The notes under the pieces were generated by a model, which ran no database searches, was not told where the DNA came from, and saw only the letters and a list, made by a program, of their open reading frames with translations. A stretch of 64,000 nt of DNA from Prado023 sp963818445 (GTDB taxonomy: Bacteria; Actinomycetota; Actinomycetes; S36-B12; CAIYMF01), in the NCBI GenBank assembly GCA_963818445.1, contig CAWFSG010000021.1, positions 124,001 to 188,000 on the forward strand. The letters are read 5' to 3'. The translations under genes were made by a program, and so were the position numbers. Below are positions 1 through 7,850 of the stretch, in pieces. Positions within the stretch are counted from its first letter, which is position 1. Each line of letters opens with the position of its first letter.

Positions 1-1
1 T

Positions 2-226
2 GTCGCGCATCCGTGGCGCCCCTTCCTGGCCACCGGGATCCTCGGATCGTTCACCACCTGGTCGACGTTCATGGCCGACACCTACCGCCTGTTCGTGGAC
101 GGCGCCGAGATCCTCGCTGCGGTGTACGTGGTCGGGGCGAGCGCCCTGGGGATCGGCGCGGCCGGACTCGGTTGGTGGACCGCGCAGCGGGTCGTCCCCC
201 CGGTCGCCGAGGTGCTGGCGGCGTGA
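2..226 (+). CDS. crcB: CrcB/Fluc fluoride channel, C-terminal part (cut by window edge)
   Basis: The first 75 codons read as the C-terminal half of a CrcB (Fluc) fluoride export channel, a small four-helix membrane protein that works as a dimer. The family motif is visible as GILGSFTTWSTFM, followed by two hydrophobic helices and the end sequence VAEVLAA. The reading frame is open to the window edge, so the start lies outside. The stop TGA overlaps the GTG start of the next gene, which is also CrcB. Paired crcB genes are common in Actinobacteria, where the two products probably form a heterodimer; that pairing here is inferred. Confidence 0.85.
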   Translation, partial: VAHPWRPFLATGILGSFTTWSTFMADTYRLFVDGAEILAAVYVVGASALGIGAAGLGWWTAQRVVPPVAEVLAA

Positions 227-654
227 GCAGTCTCGTCGAGGAGATCAGCCAGCTGCACCTGGTCGGGGTGGCGCTCGGCGCCGGACTCGGTGCCGTCTGC
301 CGCGCTGGCCTGGATCGAACCGTCACGCATCGGATCGGGCTGACGCGCCTTCCGTGGGCCACGCTGGCGGTCAACGTCGTCGGATCGTTCATCCTCGGGT
401 TCGTCCTGGGATGGTCGGCCCAGGTGACCGCCGGCGCCTCGGTGGCGCAGGCGGAGTCCGCGCGGACGCTCGAACTGATCATCGGGATCGGGTTCGCCGG
501 TGGCCTGACGACCTTCAGCACGTTCTCCTGGGAGTCCTGGAACCTGATCCGGGAGAGCCGGGGTCGCGGGGTTCTGGTCTACGCGGCGCTCACCATCGTG
601 CTCGGGCTGGTGGCCATGGCCCTGGGCACGGCGGCCGGTCGCGCGTTCGGGTGA
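223..654 (+). CDS. crcB: CrcB/Fluc fluoride channel, second subunit
   Basis: This 143-residue protein has four hydrophobic stretches and the CrcB signature GFAGGLTTFSTFSWES near residues 88-103. An upstream helix carries the conserved WATLAVNVVGSFILG segment. It exports fluoride passively across the cytoplasmic membrane. The GTG start sits in a 4-nt GTGA overlap with the upstream crcB stop, which argues for translational coupling and a two-subunit channel. I saw no fluoride riboswitch, but the start of the operon lies outside the window. Length is normal for the family. Confidence 0.9.
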   Translation: MSSLVEEISQLHLVGVALGAGLGAVCRAGLDRTVTHRIGLTRLPWATLAVNVVGSFILGFVLGWSAQVTAGASVAQAESARTLELIIGIGFAGGLTTFSTFSWESWNLIRESRGRGVLVYAALTIVLGLVAMALGTAAGRAFG

Positions 655-734
655 GTCGTTCGGCCAGGTGAGTCGTTCGAGGTCTCTCCGCTGGCCCGAC
701 GGCGCCGCGGCCCACTCGGCAGGAACCCGTGCAG

Positions 735-1769
735 CTAGCGCGTGACCGGCCCGGCGAGCTCCCCGGGCGCCAGGACGAGCACCTCACTGCGGGCTCCATC
801 GGCCAGGGAGACGCGCTCCAGGGCCGTGGACGGATTCGGCGGCTCGGTGTCCTCGACCTCCTCCGTGGGTGGTTGCGGGATCCGCTGCAGGTACAGGAAG
901 CGACCGTCCGCCGAGCATCCGACGACCGAGTCCTGGTCGTCCCAGGTGACGGCCGCGACCTTCTCCGGGCCGACGACTGCGGCCGATGAGTCGGTGCCCT
1001 CGGAGGTGAAGCCCAGGACGGAGTCCGCACCCATGGCGCACAGCGGCACCCAGCCGGCCGGTGAGTCGCCCATCGACGTCGTCGTGCCGTCGGCAAGGTC
1101 CATCCGCATCACGGTGCTGGCGACGCTGGGAGCCTCGGCGGACTGGGCAGGCGACGTCACGAGCAGCACCTCATCTGCAGCGCCGGTGCCGAGCATGAAG
1201 GCCAGGTCGGCGACGGGACCGAACTCGGAGATCGTCGACCCGTCGGCCAACGACGACACCAGGATCGACCCCTCGGAGGGGCCCTCGCCGGTTGTCGGGT
1301 CGCGGCCCAGCTCGGTGGTCCGCGCCAGCCGGGTCGCGTCCAGCAGCGTGCACACGTTGTACGACAGGCCCTCACCGCCGCACCAGCGGGGAGCAGCGGC
1401 CTCGGCGGTCACCTCGCCGGCGGAGCGCACCTGGACGTCGGTGGTCCAGTAGTCGGTGAAGCTGCCCGTCAGAGTGGACGCGCCGACACCGTCGACCACG
1501 CCGGGAAACGTCGTGTCATCGGCCGGTCCGGAGAGCACCTCGGTCGCGGACCCGATCGCGCCGTCCGCGCCGATCGGGTGGCCCGTGATCGTCAACGTCC
1601 CGGCGGTGGTGTCCCACTGTGAGGTGTAGAGGGTCCCGTTGCCCTCCAGGGCTCCCGTCGGCTCGGTCGACCCGCTGGGCGAGCTCGAGGGGTCCGATGT
1701 CTCAGTCGCCGACGAGCAACCGGCAAGCAGCACCAGACAGAGCCCCACGACGACCGTTCGGTGGACCAT
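735..1769 (-). CDS. predicted secreted lipoprotein of unknown function
   Basis: The 344-residue product begins with a short basic N-terminus and hydrophobic core ending in the lipobox LLAGCSS, so it should be a membrane-anchored lipoprotein. A Ser/Thr/Pro-rich linker (TETSDPSSSPSGSTEPT) follows. The rest alternates short beta-rich segments such as GTLTITGHPIG and GRFLYLQRIPQPP, which suggests a beta-propeller-like fold, but I do not recognise a family. The ATG at 1769 is preferred over one 15 codons upstream because an AAGGGG ribosome site precedes it and the signal peptide starts there. It is transcribed away from the TPP riboswitch. Confidence 0.7.
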   Translation of the reverse strand: MVHRTVVVGLCLVLLAGCSSATETSDPSSSPSGSTEPTGALEGNGTLYTSQWDTTAGTLTITGHPIGADGAIGSATEVLSGPADDTTFPGVVDGVGASTLTGSFTDYWTTDVQVRSAGEVTAEAAAPRWCGGEGLSYNVCTLLDATRLARTTELGRDPTTGEGPSEGSILVSSLADGSTISEFGPVADLAFMLGTGAADEVLLVTSPAQSAEAPSVASTVMRMDLADGTTTSMGDSPAGWVPLCAMGADSVLGFTSEGTDSSAAVVGPEKVAAVTWDDQDSVVGCSADGRFLYLQRIPQPPTEEVEDTEPPNPSTALERVSLADGARSEVLVLAPGELAGPVTR

Positions 1770-1864
1770 GGCAAACCCCTTCGCCGGTAGGACAACCATC
1801 CTCCTACGGGCCACCTCTCGTCCAGTGCCGCGACCAGCGCGGTAGTGCTACCGTGGGCGTACCA

Positions 1865-1950
1865 CGACAGGGGAGCGCCACGAGCGCTGAGAGTGCGGCT
1901 GGACCGCAGACCCTCGAACCTGATCCGGGTCATGCCGGCGAAGGAAGTCG
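1865..1950 (+). promoter_or_regulatory. TPP riboswitch (THI element)
   Basis: The sequence contains the conserved TPP aptamer blocks in order: GGGGAGC, CTGAGAGTGCGG, ACCGCAGACCCTCGAACCTG, ATCCGGGTCATGCCGGCG and GAAGGAAGTCG. The ends CGAC (1865-1868) and GTCG (1947-1950) pair as the closing P1 stem. A TACCGT -10 box at 1849-1854 is a plausible promoter. The element lies 41 nt before the ykoE start, with AGGAGG at 1981-1986, so it probably controls translation of the thiamine-precursor transporter by occluding that ribosome site when TPP is abundant. The mechanism is inferred from position; the aptamer itself is clear. Confidence 0.95.
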
Positions 1951-1991
1951 TACGCCCACCTGGCGTGGCCCCGTCCCACCAGGAGGTTCCC

Positions 1992-2582
1992 GTGGACCCG
2001 TCCGCCGCATCGCGCCGTTGGCGCACCATCGACATCGTCACCGTCGCCGTGCTGGCGGTCGTCTCGGGGGTCGTCTTCTGGGCGTGGAACCTGGTCTGGA
2101 CCGCCACCGGACCCGCGTTCGCGGCCTTCCCGCCGGCCCAGGCGCTGCTCTATGGGGTCTGGCTGGTGCCGGGTGTCCTCGGGATGCTGGTCGTGCGCCG
2201 GCCGGGCGCGGCCCTGGCCACCGCCTTCCTCGCGGCCGCGGTGTCCTGGCTGCTGGGGGCGTGGTGGGGGCTGTCCGTGCTCTGGTACGGGGTGCTCCAG
2301 GGCCTGGCACCCGAGCTGGTGTTCGCCGCCCTGCGGTACCACTCGTTCGGACGGGCGACCTCGCTCGCCGCGGGTGCGGCCGCAGGCGCAGTTCCCGGCC
2401 TGTTGGACCCGGTCTTCTGGTACCCGGAGTGGACCGCCGGGTGGAAGGCCGCCTACCTGCTGGCGTGCATGGCGTCGTCGGCGCTCATCGCCGGGCTCGG
2501 CTCGTGGGCGCTGGCCCGCCGGCTCGCGCGCACCGGTGTGCTCGACGCCTTCCCGCTGGGCCGGGAGCGAGTCGGCGTCTAG
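1992..2582 (+). CDS. ykoE: ECF transporter substrate-binding membrane component YkoE
   Basis: This 196-residue protein has about five to six hydrophobic helices and resembles YkoE, the S component of the YkoEDC energy-coupling-factor transporter for thiamine or its pyrimidine precursor HMP. Aromatic-rich segments such as FWAWNLVW and the LWYGVLQGLAPELVFA helix fit the family's substrate pocket. The GTG start follows an AGGAGG ribosome site by 5 nt. The gene lies directly behind a TPP riboswitch and 13 nt before the fused ATPase/EcfT gene, which strongly supports thiamine-related transport. Thiamine versus HMP cannot be told from sequence. Confidence 0.88.
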   Translation: MDPSAASRRWRTIDIVTVAVLAVVSGVVFWAWNLVWTATGPAFAAFPPAQALLYGVWLVPGVLGMLVVRRPGAALATAFLAAAVSWLLGAWWGLSVLWYGVLQGLAPELVFAALRYHSFGRATSLAAGAAAGAVPGLLDPVFWYPEWTAGWKAAYLLACMASSALIAGLGSWALARRLARTGVLDAFPLGRERVGV

Positions 2583-2595
2583 GAATCGACCGGCC

Positions 2596-4848
2596 ATGGG
2601 CGACGCTGCGGGGGTGCGGATCACCGCGGTCCGGTGGGGATTCCGCTACCCCGGCCGATCCTCGGACGCCCTGTCGGACGTCTCGTTCGCGATCGAGCCC
2701 GGGCAGCTGGTGGTCCTGATGGGCGCGTCGGGGTCGGGCAAGTCGACGTTGCTGGCAGCCCTGGCCGGGACGCTGCCCGACGGTGGCGCCTCCGGGAGCC
2801 TCCTCGTCGAGGCCCCCGGTCCGTCGTCGGCACGGATCGGGCTGGTCCAGCAGGAGCCTGAGGGCAACATCGTGATGGAGCGCGTGGGCGACGACGTGGC
2901 GTTCCCGTTGGAGAGCGCCGCCGTCCCGCCCGGCGAGATCTGGTCGCAGGTTGCCCGATCCCTGGACGCCGTGCGCCTCGACGTACCCCGGGATCGCGAC
3001 ACCTCGCTGCTCAGCGGTGGGCAGCAACAGCTGCTTGCCGTGGCAGCGGCCACCGTCGCGGTTCCGCACCTGCTGCTGCTCGACGAGCCCACGGCCAACC
3101 TCGACCCGCCGTCAGCCGCCGCGGTCCTTGCTGCGGTCGACGTGGTGCGGGCGGCGCATGGCAGCACGGTCGTCGTGGTCGAGCACCGGGTCGAGGCGTG
3201 GCTGGCACGTGCCGACCGGGTGCTGCTCGCCGAGGGTGGTTCAGTGCTCGACATCGCCCCGACGGACCTCGCGGCGCACCTCGCCGGCCGGCCCGACTCC
3301 GCGGCGCGGGTGTGGGTCGACCACACCCATCTGCCCCGCCGTTCCCCGGCCCTGGAGCCCGGTGTGGTCGTGCTGGTGGCCGAGGGAGTCACGGTGTCCG
3401 ACCGGCTCCCGCCCACGCACGTCACGGCCCGCGCCGGCGAGGTGGTCGCCGTGACCGGCCCCCCGGGATCGGGGAAGTCCACCCTGCTGGCCTGCCTCGC
3501 GGGACTGCTCGAGCCTTCCTCGGGGACCGTGCGGATCAGCACAGCGCCGGGCGGGGGCGAGCGCCGTGCTGATCCGTGGCGATGGCCAGCGAGTGACGTC
3601 GCGGGAGCCTTCGGCGTGGTGTTCCAGAACCCCGAGCACCAGTTCGTCACCAGTCGGGTCCTCGACGAGGTGCACCACGGCCTGGTGGGCGCCGGAGTCG
3701 CGGAGCCGGAGGCAACGGACCGGGCGTCCCGGATGCTCGATCGGCTGCACCTGTCCCATCTGGCGGCTGCCGACCCGTTCACCCTCTCCGGCGGCGAGCA
3801 GCGACGGCTCAGCGTCGGCACAGCACTTGCCCTCGACCCGCGGATCCTCCTGCTCGACGAGCCGACGTTCGGCCAGGACCCGGCCACCTGGGCCGAGCTC
3901 GTCGACATCATCGCCGACCATCGCGACGCCGGCGGCACCGTCGTGATGGCCACCCACGACCCCGACCTGGTCACCGCCCTGTCCGCCCGCGAGGTGCAGA
4001 TCGCCGCGCGGGACACCGTCGGCGCCCCACCGACCCTCCCCCCACCCGCGGAACGTGGGATCGACTTGTCGTTCTTGGGGCAACAACCTTCCGAGTTGCT
4101 CCCGGCGGTGGAGCAGGCGGCCCTGACGGGAGGGGGTGGTCCTGCGGCCCGCCTGAGTCGGCTCGACCCGCTGGCACTGCTGGGCGCCGCGATGCTGCTG
4201 AGCACGGCTGCCCTGGTCTCCTCGTCGGTGGCCTTGAACCTCGTCCTCGTCCTGGCGGCCCTGGTGGCCGCGCTCGTGGGCGGACTGCCGCGGCGGCGGG
4301 TGGCACTGTTGGCCGCTCCCGCGCTGCTCGCGGCACTGAGCGTGGCGTTCTCGAACGCCCTCCTGAGCGCCGGTGGAGTTGCCGATCCGTCGTCGTGGGC
4401 GGCCGCCGCGCTCCCGGCCAGCCGGGTTCTGGCGGTGGCCTTGCCCGGCCTGGTCGCGGCCGTGGCCATGGACCCGACGGGCCTGGCCGATGCCCTGGTC
4501 GCACGACTCCGGGTGCCTGCTCGCCCGGCGTACTCCGCGCTGGCAGGCCTGCGGCTGCTGCCCCTGCTCGCCGACGAGTGGACGGTCCTGGGCCGGGCCA
4601 GCCGGGCGCGCGGCCTGGGGGGCTCTGGGATCCGGGCGCGAGCGTGGCAGTTCTCCTCGATGACGTTCCGCCTGCTGGTGGCGGCACTGCGCCGGGGTGG
4701 TCGCCTGGCCGTCGCCCTCGATGCGCGCGGCTTGAGACCGCAGGCTCCGCGCACGATCGCCCGGCCGGTGCGCTGGTCCTGGGCCAGCACCGCCGCGATG
4801 GTCGTGGCGGCGGGGGCGCTCATGGTGGCGCTGTCGACACGGGTCTGA
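2596..4848 (+). CDS. ykoD: fused ECF transporter energizing unit: double ATPase (YkoD) + transmembrane EcfT (YkoC)
   Basis: The 750-residue product contains two ABC ATPase domains and a C-terminal membrane domain. ATPase 1 (about residues 5-235) has Walker A GASGSGKST (43-51), signature LLSGGQQQ and Walker B LLLLDEPTANLD. ATPase 2 (about 260-470) has GPPGSGKST (288-296), LSGGEQRR and ILLLDEPTFGQD. Residues after about 515 form hydrophobic helices and the EcfT coupling motifs SRARGLGG (about 670) and LDARGLRP (about 709). In Bacillus YkoD (double ATPase) and YkoC (EcfT) are separate proteins; here they are one chain. With YkoE this makes a complete importer under TPP control. Confidence 0.9.
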   Translation: MGDAAGVRITAVRWGFRYPGRSSDALSDVSFAIEPGQLVVLMGASGSGKSTLLAALAGTLPDGGASGSLLVEAPGPSSARIGLVQQEPEGNIVMERVGDDVAFPLESAAVPPGEIWSQVARSLDAVRLDVPRDRDTSLLSGGQQQLLAVAAATVAVPHLLLLDEPTANLDPPSAAAVLAAVDVVRAAHGSTVVVVEHRVEAWLARADRVLLAEGGSVLDIAPTDLAAHLAGRPDSAARVWVDHTHLPRRSPALEPGVVVLVAEGVTVSDRLPPTHVTARAGEVVAVTGPPGSGKSTLLACLAGLLEPSSGTVRISTAPGGGERRADPWRWPASDVAGAFGVVFQNPEHQFVTSRVLDEVHHGLVGAGVAEPEATDRASRMLDRLHLSHLAAADPFTLSGGEQRRLSVGTALALDPRILLLDEPTFGQDPATWAELVDIIADHRDAGGTVVMATHDPDLVTALSAREVQIAARDTVGAPPTLPPPAERGIDLSFLGQQPSELLPAVEQAALTGGGGPAARLSRLDPLALLGAAMLLSTAALVSSSVALNLVLVLAALVAALVGGLPRRRVALLAAPALLAALSVAFSNALLSAGGVADPSSWAAAALPASRVLAVALPGLVAAVAMDPTGLADALVARLRVPARPAYSALAGLRLLPLLADEWTVLGRASRARGLGGSGIRARAWQFSSMTFRLLVAALRRGGRLAVALDARGLRPQAPRTIARPVRWSWASTAAMVVAAGALMVALSTRV

Positions 4849-4960
4849 TCGGGGTGGGCTGACCCGCACGAGCCGCCCTCGAGGGCCGGTCTCCGCTGGG
4901 CGAACTGGGAGGTCGCCCCGAGCGGGAGCACATGGCCCTGTGCCGCGTAGGGTCGGGAGC

Positions 4961-5776
4961 GTGACCCGCACTGACCGACCGATCGTCGCCGAGGCCCCCG
5001 GGGTCCGGATCACCGCGAGCGCCCGGGGCGCGCACCTGATGAGCTGGACCACCCACGGCGTGGACCGGCTGTGGATGAGCCCGCTGTCGCGCCACGGGCA
5101 GGCCGAGGCCCTGCGCGGGGGTGTGCCCGTCCTGTTCCCGCAGTTCGGGACCTTCGGCGACCTGCCCAAGCATGGATTCGCCAGGACTGCCGACTGGCAG
5201 CCCGTCCGGGCCCCGGCGGAACAGGGACGGGCGACGCTGTCATTCCAGCTCACGGACTCCGAGGAGACGCGCGCGGTCTGGCCGCATCCCTTCAGGGCTC
5301 GGCTGGACATCTCGGCCTCGCCGACCGAGTTGACGATGGACCTGATCGTGGAGAACCGGGGGCAGGATGTCGCGCGGTTCACCGGTGGCCTGCACACCTA
5401 CCTGGCCGTGGCCGACCCGGAGGCATGGATCGAGGGACTCGCGGGATGCCACGCGTGGGACGGCGTGTCGACCGCGTCACCGCACTTCTCGGAGCACCTC
5501 GGGGGGCGCATCCGGGCCCTCGACGCCCAGGACCTCGTGATCCACGGGGCGTTCGCGCCCGTGGTGCTCCACGACGCGGTGCTGGGCACCATGCACGTCG
5601 CTGCCGAGGGCTTCTCGAACCGGGTGGTCTGGAACCCGGGACCGGGTCACACGTTGCCCGACGTGGCCCCGGGCGACGAGGCGCGCTTCGTGTGCATCGA
5701 GCCGACCGCGGTCGTGCCGGTGGTCCTGCCCGCCGGCGGGGTCTGGGAGGCCCGCCAGCGCCTGTACCTGGGCTGA
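4961..5776 (+). CDS. D-hexose-6-phosphate mutarotase (aldose-1-epimerase family)
   Basis: The 271-residue protein matches the YeaD-type hexose-6-phosphate epimerases that interconvert alpha and beta glucose 6-phosphate in the cytosol. Characteristic segments are ALRGGVPVLFPQFG, with the family's GG-PVLFP-FG core, then KHGFAR carrying the conserved His and Arg, and GGLHTYLAV. I place the start at GTG 4961 because TAGGGT at 4948-4953 lies exactly 7 nt upstream, a leaderless arrangement seen repeatedly here. An in-frame GTG at 4940 would add seven residues. It stands alone between the thiamine transporter and a convergent deaminase. Confidence 0.85.
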   Translation: MTRTDRPIVAEAPGVRITASARGAHLMSWTTHGVDRLWMSPLSRHGQAEALRGGVPVLFPQFGTFGDLPKHGFARTADWQPVRAPAEQGRATLSFQLTDSEETRAVWPHPFRARLDISASPTELTMDLIVENRGQDVARFTGGLHTYLAVADPEAWIEGLAGCHAWDGVSTASPHFSEHLGGRIRALDAQDLVIHGAFAPVVLHDAVLGTMHVAAEGFSNRVVWNPGPGHTLPDVAPGDEARFVCIEPTAVVPVVLPAGGVWEARQRLYLG

Positions 5777-5824
5777 CGCGCCTGACGCGCCCCGGCCCGA
5801 GGTGACGGGTCGCCGGACGGTGGT

Positions 5825-6247
5825 TCAGGTCGACCGCACCTGCCACTGCCCGCCGGGCCAGACTGCGCGGGTCACGCCCGACCCGGCGATCATCCGGCGG
5901 CAGCCATCGCACGGCTCGTGGGTGACGTAGATGGTGGCCGACTCGGCCCGGCTCCGGTCGGCGTACAGCAGGCAGTTCTGCTCGGCGTGCAGCGCGACGC
6001 ATGCCCCGGCACCGGTGTCGTAGGAGCTGCCCGGCGCGACCGTGGCGGAATCCAGCAGGCCGCGCGGGCACTCGCCGGCCAGGCACGACGGGCCACCCGA
6101 GGGGGCCCCGTTGTACCCGGTTGCCACGATCCGGTGGTTGGACACCAGCACCGCGCCCACCCGTCGTCGGCGGCAGTCAGCCCGGGCAGCCACTGCGGTG
6201 GCGATCGCGAGGAAGTAGTCGTCCCAGCCTGGTCGGGTGAACTCCAT
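5825..6247 (-). CDS. deoxycytidylate (dCMP) deaminase family protein
   Basis: The 140-residue product has the zinc-dependent cytidine/deoxycytidylate deaminase motifs HAEQNCLL (His ligand and catalytic Glu) and EPCDGCRRM (PCxxC, two Cys ligands). The N-terminal half, with VGAVLVSNHRIVATGYNGAPSG and SCLAGECPRG, is typical of ComEB/dCMP deaminases, which make dUMP for thymidylate synthesis. The long upstream extension was rejected; the ATG at 6247 starts just before the conserved WDDYFLAIA segment. No clear ribosome binding site is present. The gene is downstream of the aquaporin gene but separated from it by a strong hairpin, so it probably has its own promoter. Confidence 0.88.
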   Translation of the reverse strand: MEFTRPGWDDYFLAIATAVAARADCRRRRVGAVLVSNHRIVATGYNGAPSGGPSCLAGECPRGLLDSATVAPGSSYDTGAGACVALHAEQNCLLYADRSRAESATIYVTHEPCDGCRRMIAGSGVTRAVWPGGQWQVRST

Positions 6248-6313
6248 GGAGCGATTCTCGCTGAGCGACCGGCACGGGAGTGACCCGCCGTGCGCGTGTC
6301 GCGGCTCGGAGAC

Positions 6314-6353
6314 GGCGCTGCCCGCCCCCATTGATCCGGGGGCGGGCAGCGCC
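6314..6353 (-). terminator. strong GC-rich hairpin, likely terminator of the aquaporin gene
   Basis: GGCGCTGCCCGCCCCC (6314-6329) and its exact reverse complement (6338-6353) form a perfect 16-bp stem with an 8-nt loop. It begins 17 nt past the aquaporin stop. There is no T-run, which is common for actinobacterial terminators. Confidence 0.7.
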
Positions 6354-6370
6354 AGGAGCTGCGACCGTGG

Positions 6371-7136
6371 TCAGCTGTGAAGCACGTCCTTGATGGCGCC
6401 GGCGGACTCGGCCTCCTCCAGCAGGTCCTCGCCCTCCAGCGAGGTGACGCGGGTGAAGGACCAGACCGCAACGGCAAGCGCTGCGCCGACCAGCGGCGCG
6501 AGGATGAACAGCCACACCTGCGACAACGCGGTGCCACCCTCGAAGAGCGCGGGGCCGAACGAGCGGGCCGGGTTGACCGACGTGCCGGTCAGGGGGATGC
6601 CGACGATGTGCACGGCCGTCAGGGCCAGGCCGATGGCGACTCCGGCGAAGCCCGGGGCGGCGACCTTCTCCGTGACCAGCAGGATGACCAGGACGAACGC
6701 GGCGGTCAGCAGGACCTCCAGGACGAACGCGCCCTGCATGTTGATCGCGCCGTTGTCGTAGGAGTTGGTGCCCAGGGCGCCGGTGCGGTCGATGACGCCG
6801 AACGAGGTCACGAACAGCTTGAGCATCGCGGCACCGAGCGATCGCGCCGCCGAACTGCGCGGCGGCGTAGCCGGCCCCCTCGCGGCCGGGCATGCGCTTG
6901 GTCAGGACCATCGCCAGCGTGACGGCGGGGTTGACGTGGGTGCCGGAGACCGGGCCGAACGCGTAGGCCAGCATCAGGACGACCAGGCCGAACGCGAGGG
7001 CGACGCCGACGGTCCCGGAGGCCGGGCCCGCACCATCAGCGCCGACGCCGCCGCCGATGCCGAACACGGCCGCGCCGACGGCGAGGAAGACCAGGAGGAA
7101 GGTGCCGACGAACTCGGCACCGAGCTTGCGACTCAT
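6371..7136 (-). CDS. aqpZ: aquaporin (MIP family), interrupted by a +1 frameshift
   Basis: The gene encodes a six-helix water or glycerol channel of about 255 residues. Both pore motifs are present: SGTHVNPAVTLAM in the N-terminal half and TGTSVNPARSFGPAL in the C-terminal half. The halves are in different frames: after YAAAQFGGAIA the frame must slip one base near 6836-6842 to continue as GAAMLKLFVTSFGV. Removing one base restores a normal AqpZ-like protein, so I treat it as one gene with a sequencing error or a recent mutation. Start ATG 7136 gives MSRKLGAEF; an ATG seven codons upstream is an alternative. Confidence 0.82.
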
Positions 7137-7168
7137 GACAGGAAGAACCTTTCGCATGACAAGGGAAT

Positions 7169-7189
7169 GGGCTCCTCGAAGGGGAGCCC
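7169..7189 (-). other. short hairpin in the aquaporin leader
   Basis: GGGCTCC (7169-7175) pairs with GGAGCCC (7183-7189) just upstream of the aquaporin start. It may be a leader structure; nothing else supports a role. The region from here to 7359 holds no gene that I can see. Confidence 0.35.
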
Positions 7190-7359
7190 ACGGGATTCGT
7201 TCAGGGGAAGTGGCAGCAGGCTACCCGGTCGCCAGGGGGCCAAACCACATCGACGTATCGGGTCCTGCCGGGTCCGAGGACGGTGACGCCGGGCAGCACG
7301 AAGTGGGCGATGGCTGTGACTGGTCTCACACCCGCGAGCGGAGGAGGCGCCCGCGAGGA

Positions 7360-7617
7360 TCAGCCGGGGATCAGCCCGGCGGCCTCGAGGGCGGTGCGAA
7401 GCGCCGGATCCGACGGCTCGGTCAGGTGGTGCCCGTCGGGGAACAGGACCACGGGGATGGACTGCCGCCCCCCGTTCATGGACATCATCGTCTCGAGCCC
7501 GGCGGCGTCCTCGTCGACGTCGACGTACGTGTAGGGCACCGCGAGGCGGTCGAGGAGTCTCTTGGAACGACGGCAGTCCGGGCACCAGTCGGCCCCGTAC
7601 ACGGTCAGGTCAGCCAT
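7360..7617 (-). CDS. glutaredoxin-like protein (mycoredoxin type)
   Basis: The 85-residue thioredoxin-fold protein begins MADLTVYGADWCPDCRRSK, with a CPDC redox centre. It ends with the glutaredoxin-type QSIPVVLFPDG (cis-Pro) and a C-terminal helix. Size and layout match the NrdH/mycoredoxin group. In mycothiol-producing Actinobacteria such proteins reduce mycothiol mixed disulfides; mshA and mshD elsewhere in the window support that role. The ATG at 7617 is preceded by a GGGAGGAT ribosome site. CPDC differs from the CGYC/CPYC centres I associate with characterised mycoredoxins, so substrate assignment is tentative. Confidence 0.82.
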   Translation of the reverse strand: MADLTVYGADWCPDCRRSKRLLDRLAVPYTYVDVDEDAAGLETMMSMNGGRQSIPVVLFPDGHHLTEPSDPALRTALEAAGLIPG

Positions 7618-7670
7618 GAGCCCATCCTCCCATCCGGGTGGCCGCCCCGCAGCGATCGGAGTGCTCCCCG

Positions 7671-7709
7671 CTCCTCTCCTCCCTCTCCCCCTCTCCCTCC
7701 CTCCCCCCC
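7671..7709. repeat. 39-nt pure pyrimidine tract (G-rich on the minus strand)
   Basis: The plus strand has 39 uninterrupted C/T bases. The minus strand, which is the coding sense here, reads as four or more runs of three or more G separated by one to three A/G bases, a canonical G-quadruplex pattern. It lies 54 nt upstream of the glutaredoxin start. Confidence 0.6.
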
Positions 7710-7850
7710 GATCGGTCCGCCATCGAGTGGCTCGACCTCGGGTCCATCCGGATCTCCGACCGCCGCTGAACGCGAATCCGGATCGATCGCGAGGATCGGT
7801 GGCGGGCGGTGGCGGTGGCGGTGGCGTGGAGCGGGGGGCGTGGAGCGGGG

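Noticed and set aside
13..222. Long upstream extension of the second crcB reading frame
   Set aside because: It lies over the end of the first crcB gene in another frame and has no coding likeness; the GTGA overlap gives a natural start.
2646..5397. Very long minus-strand open frames opposite the ykoD fusion gene
   Set aside because: They are Arg/Pro/Ser-rich shadows of a well-supported plus-strand gene, as expected at this GC content.
6836..6842. Programmed +1 frameshifting as a general mechanism for the broken genes
   Set aside because: The shift sites share no slippery codon or stop-codon context, and one gene would need three or more shifts, including a -1.
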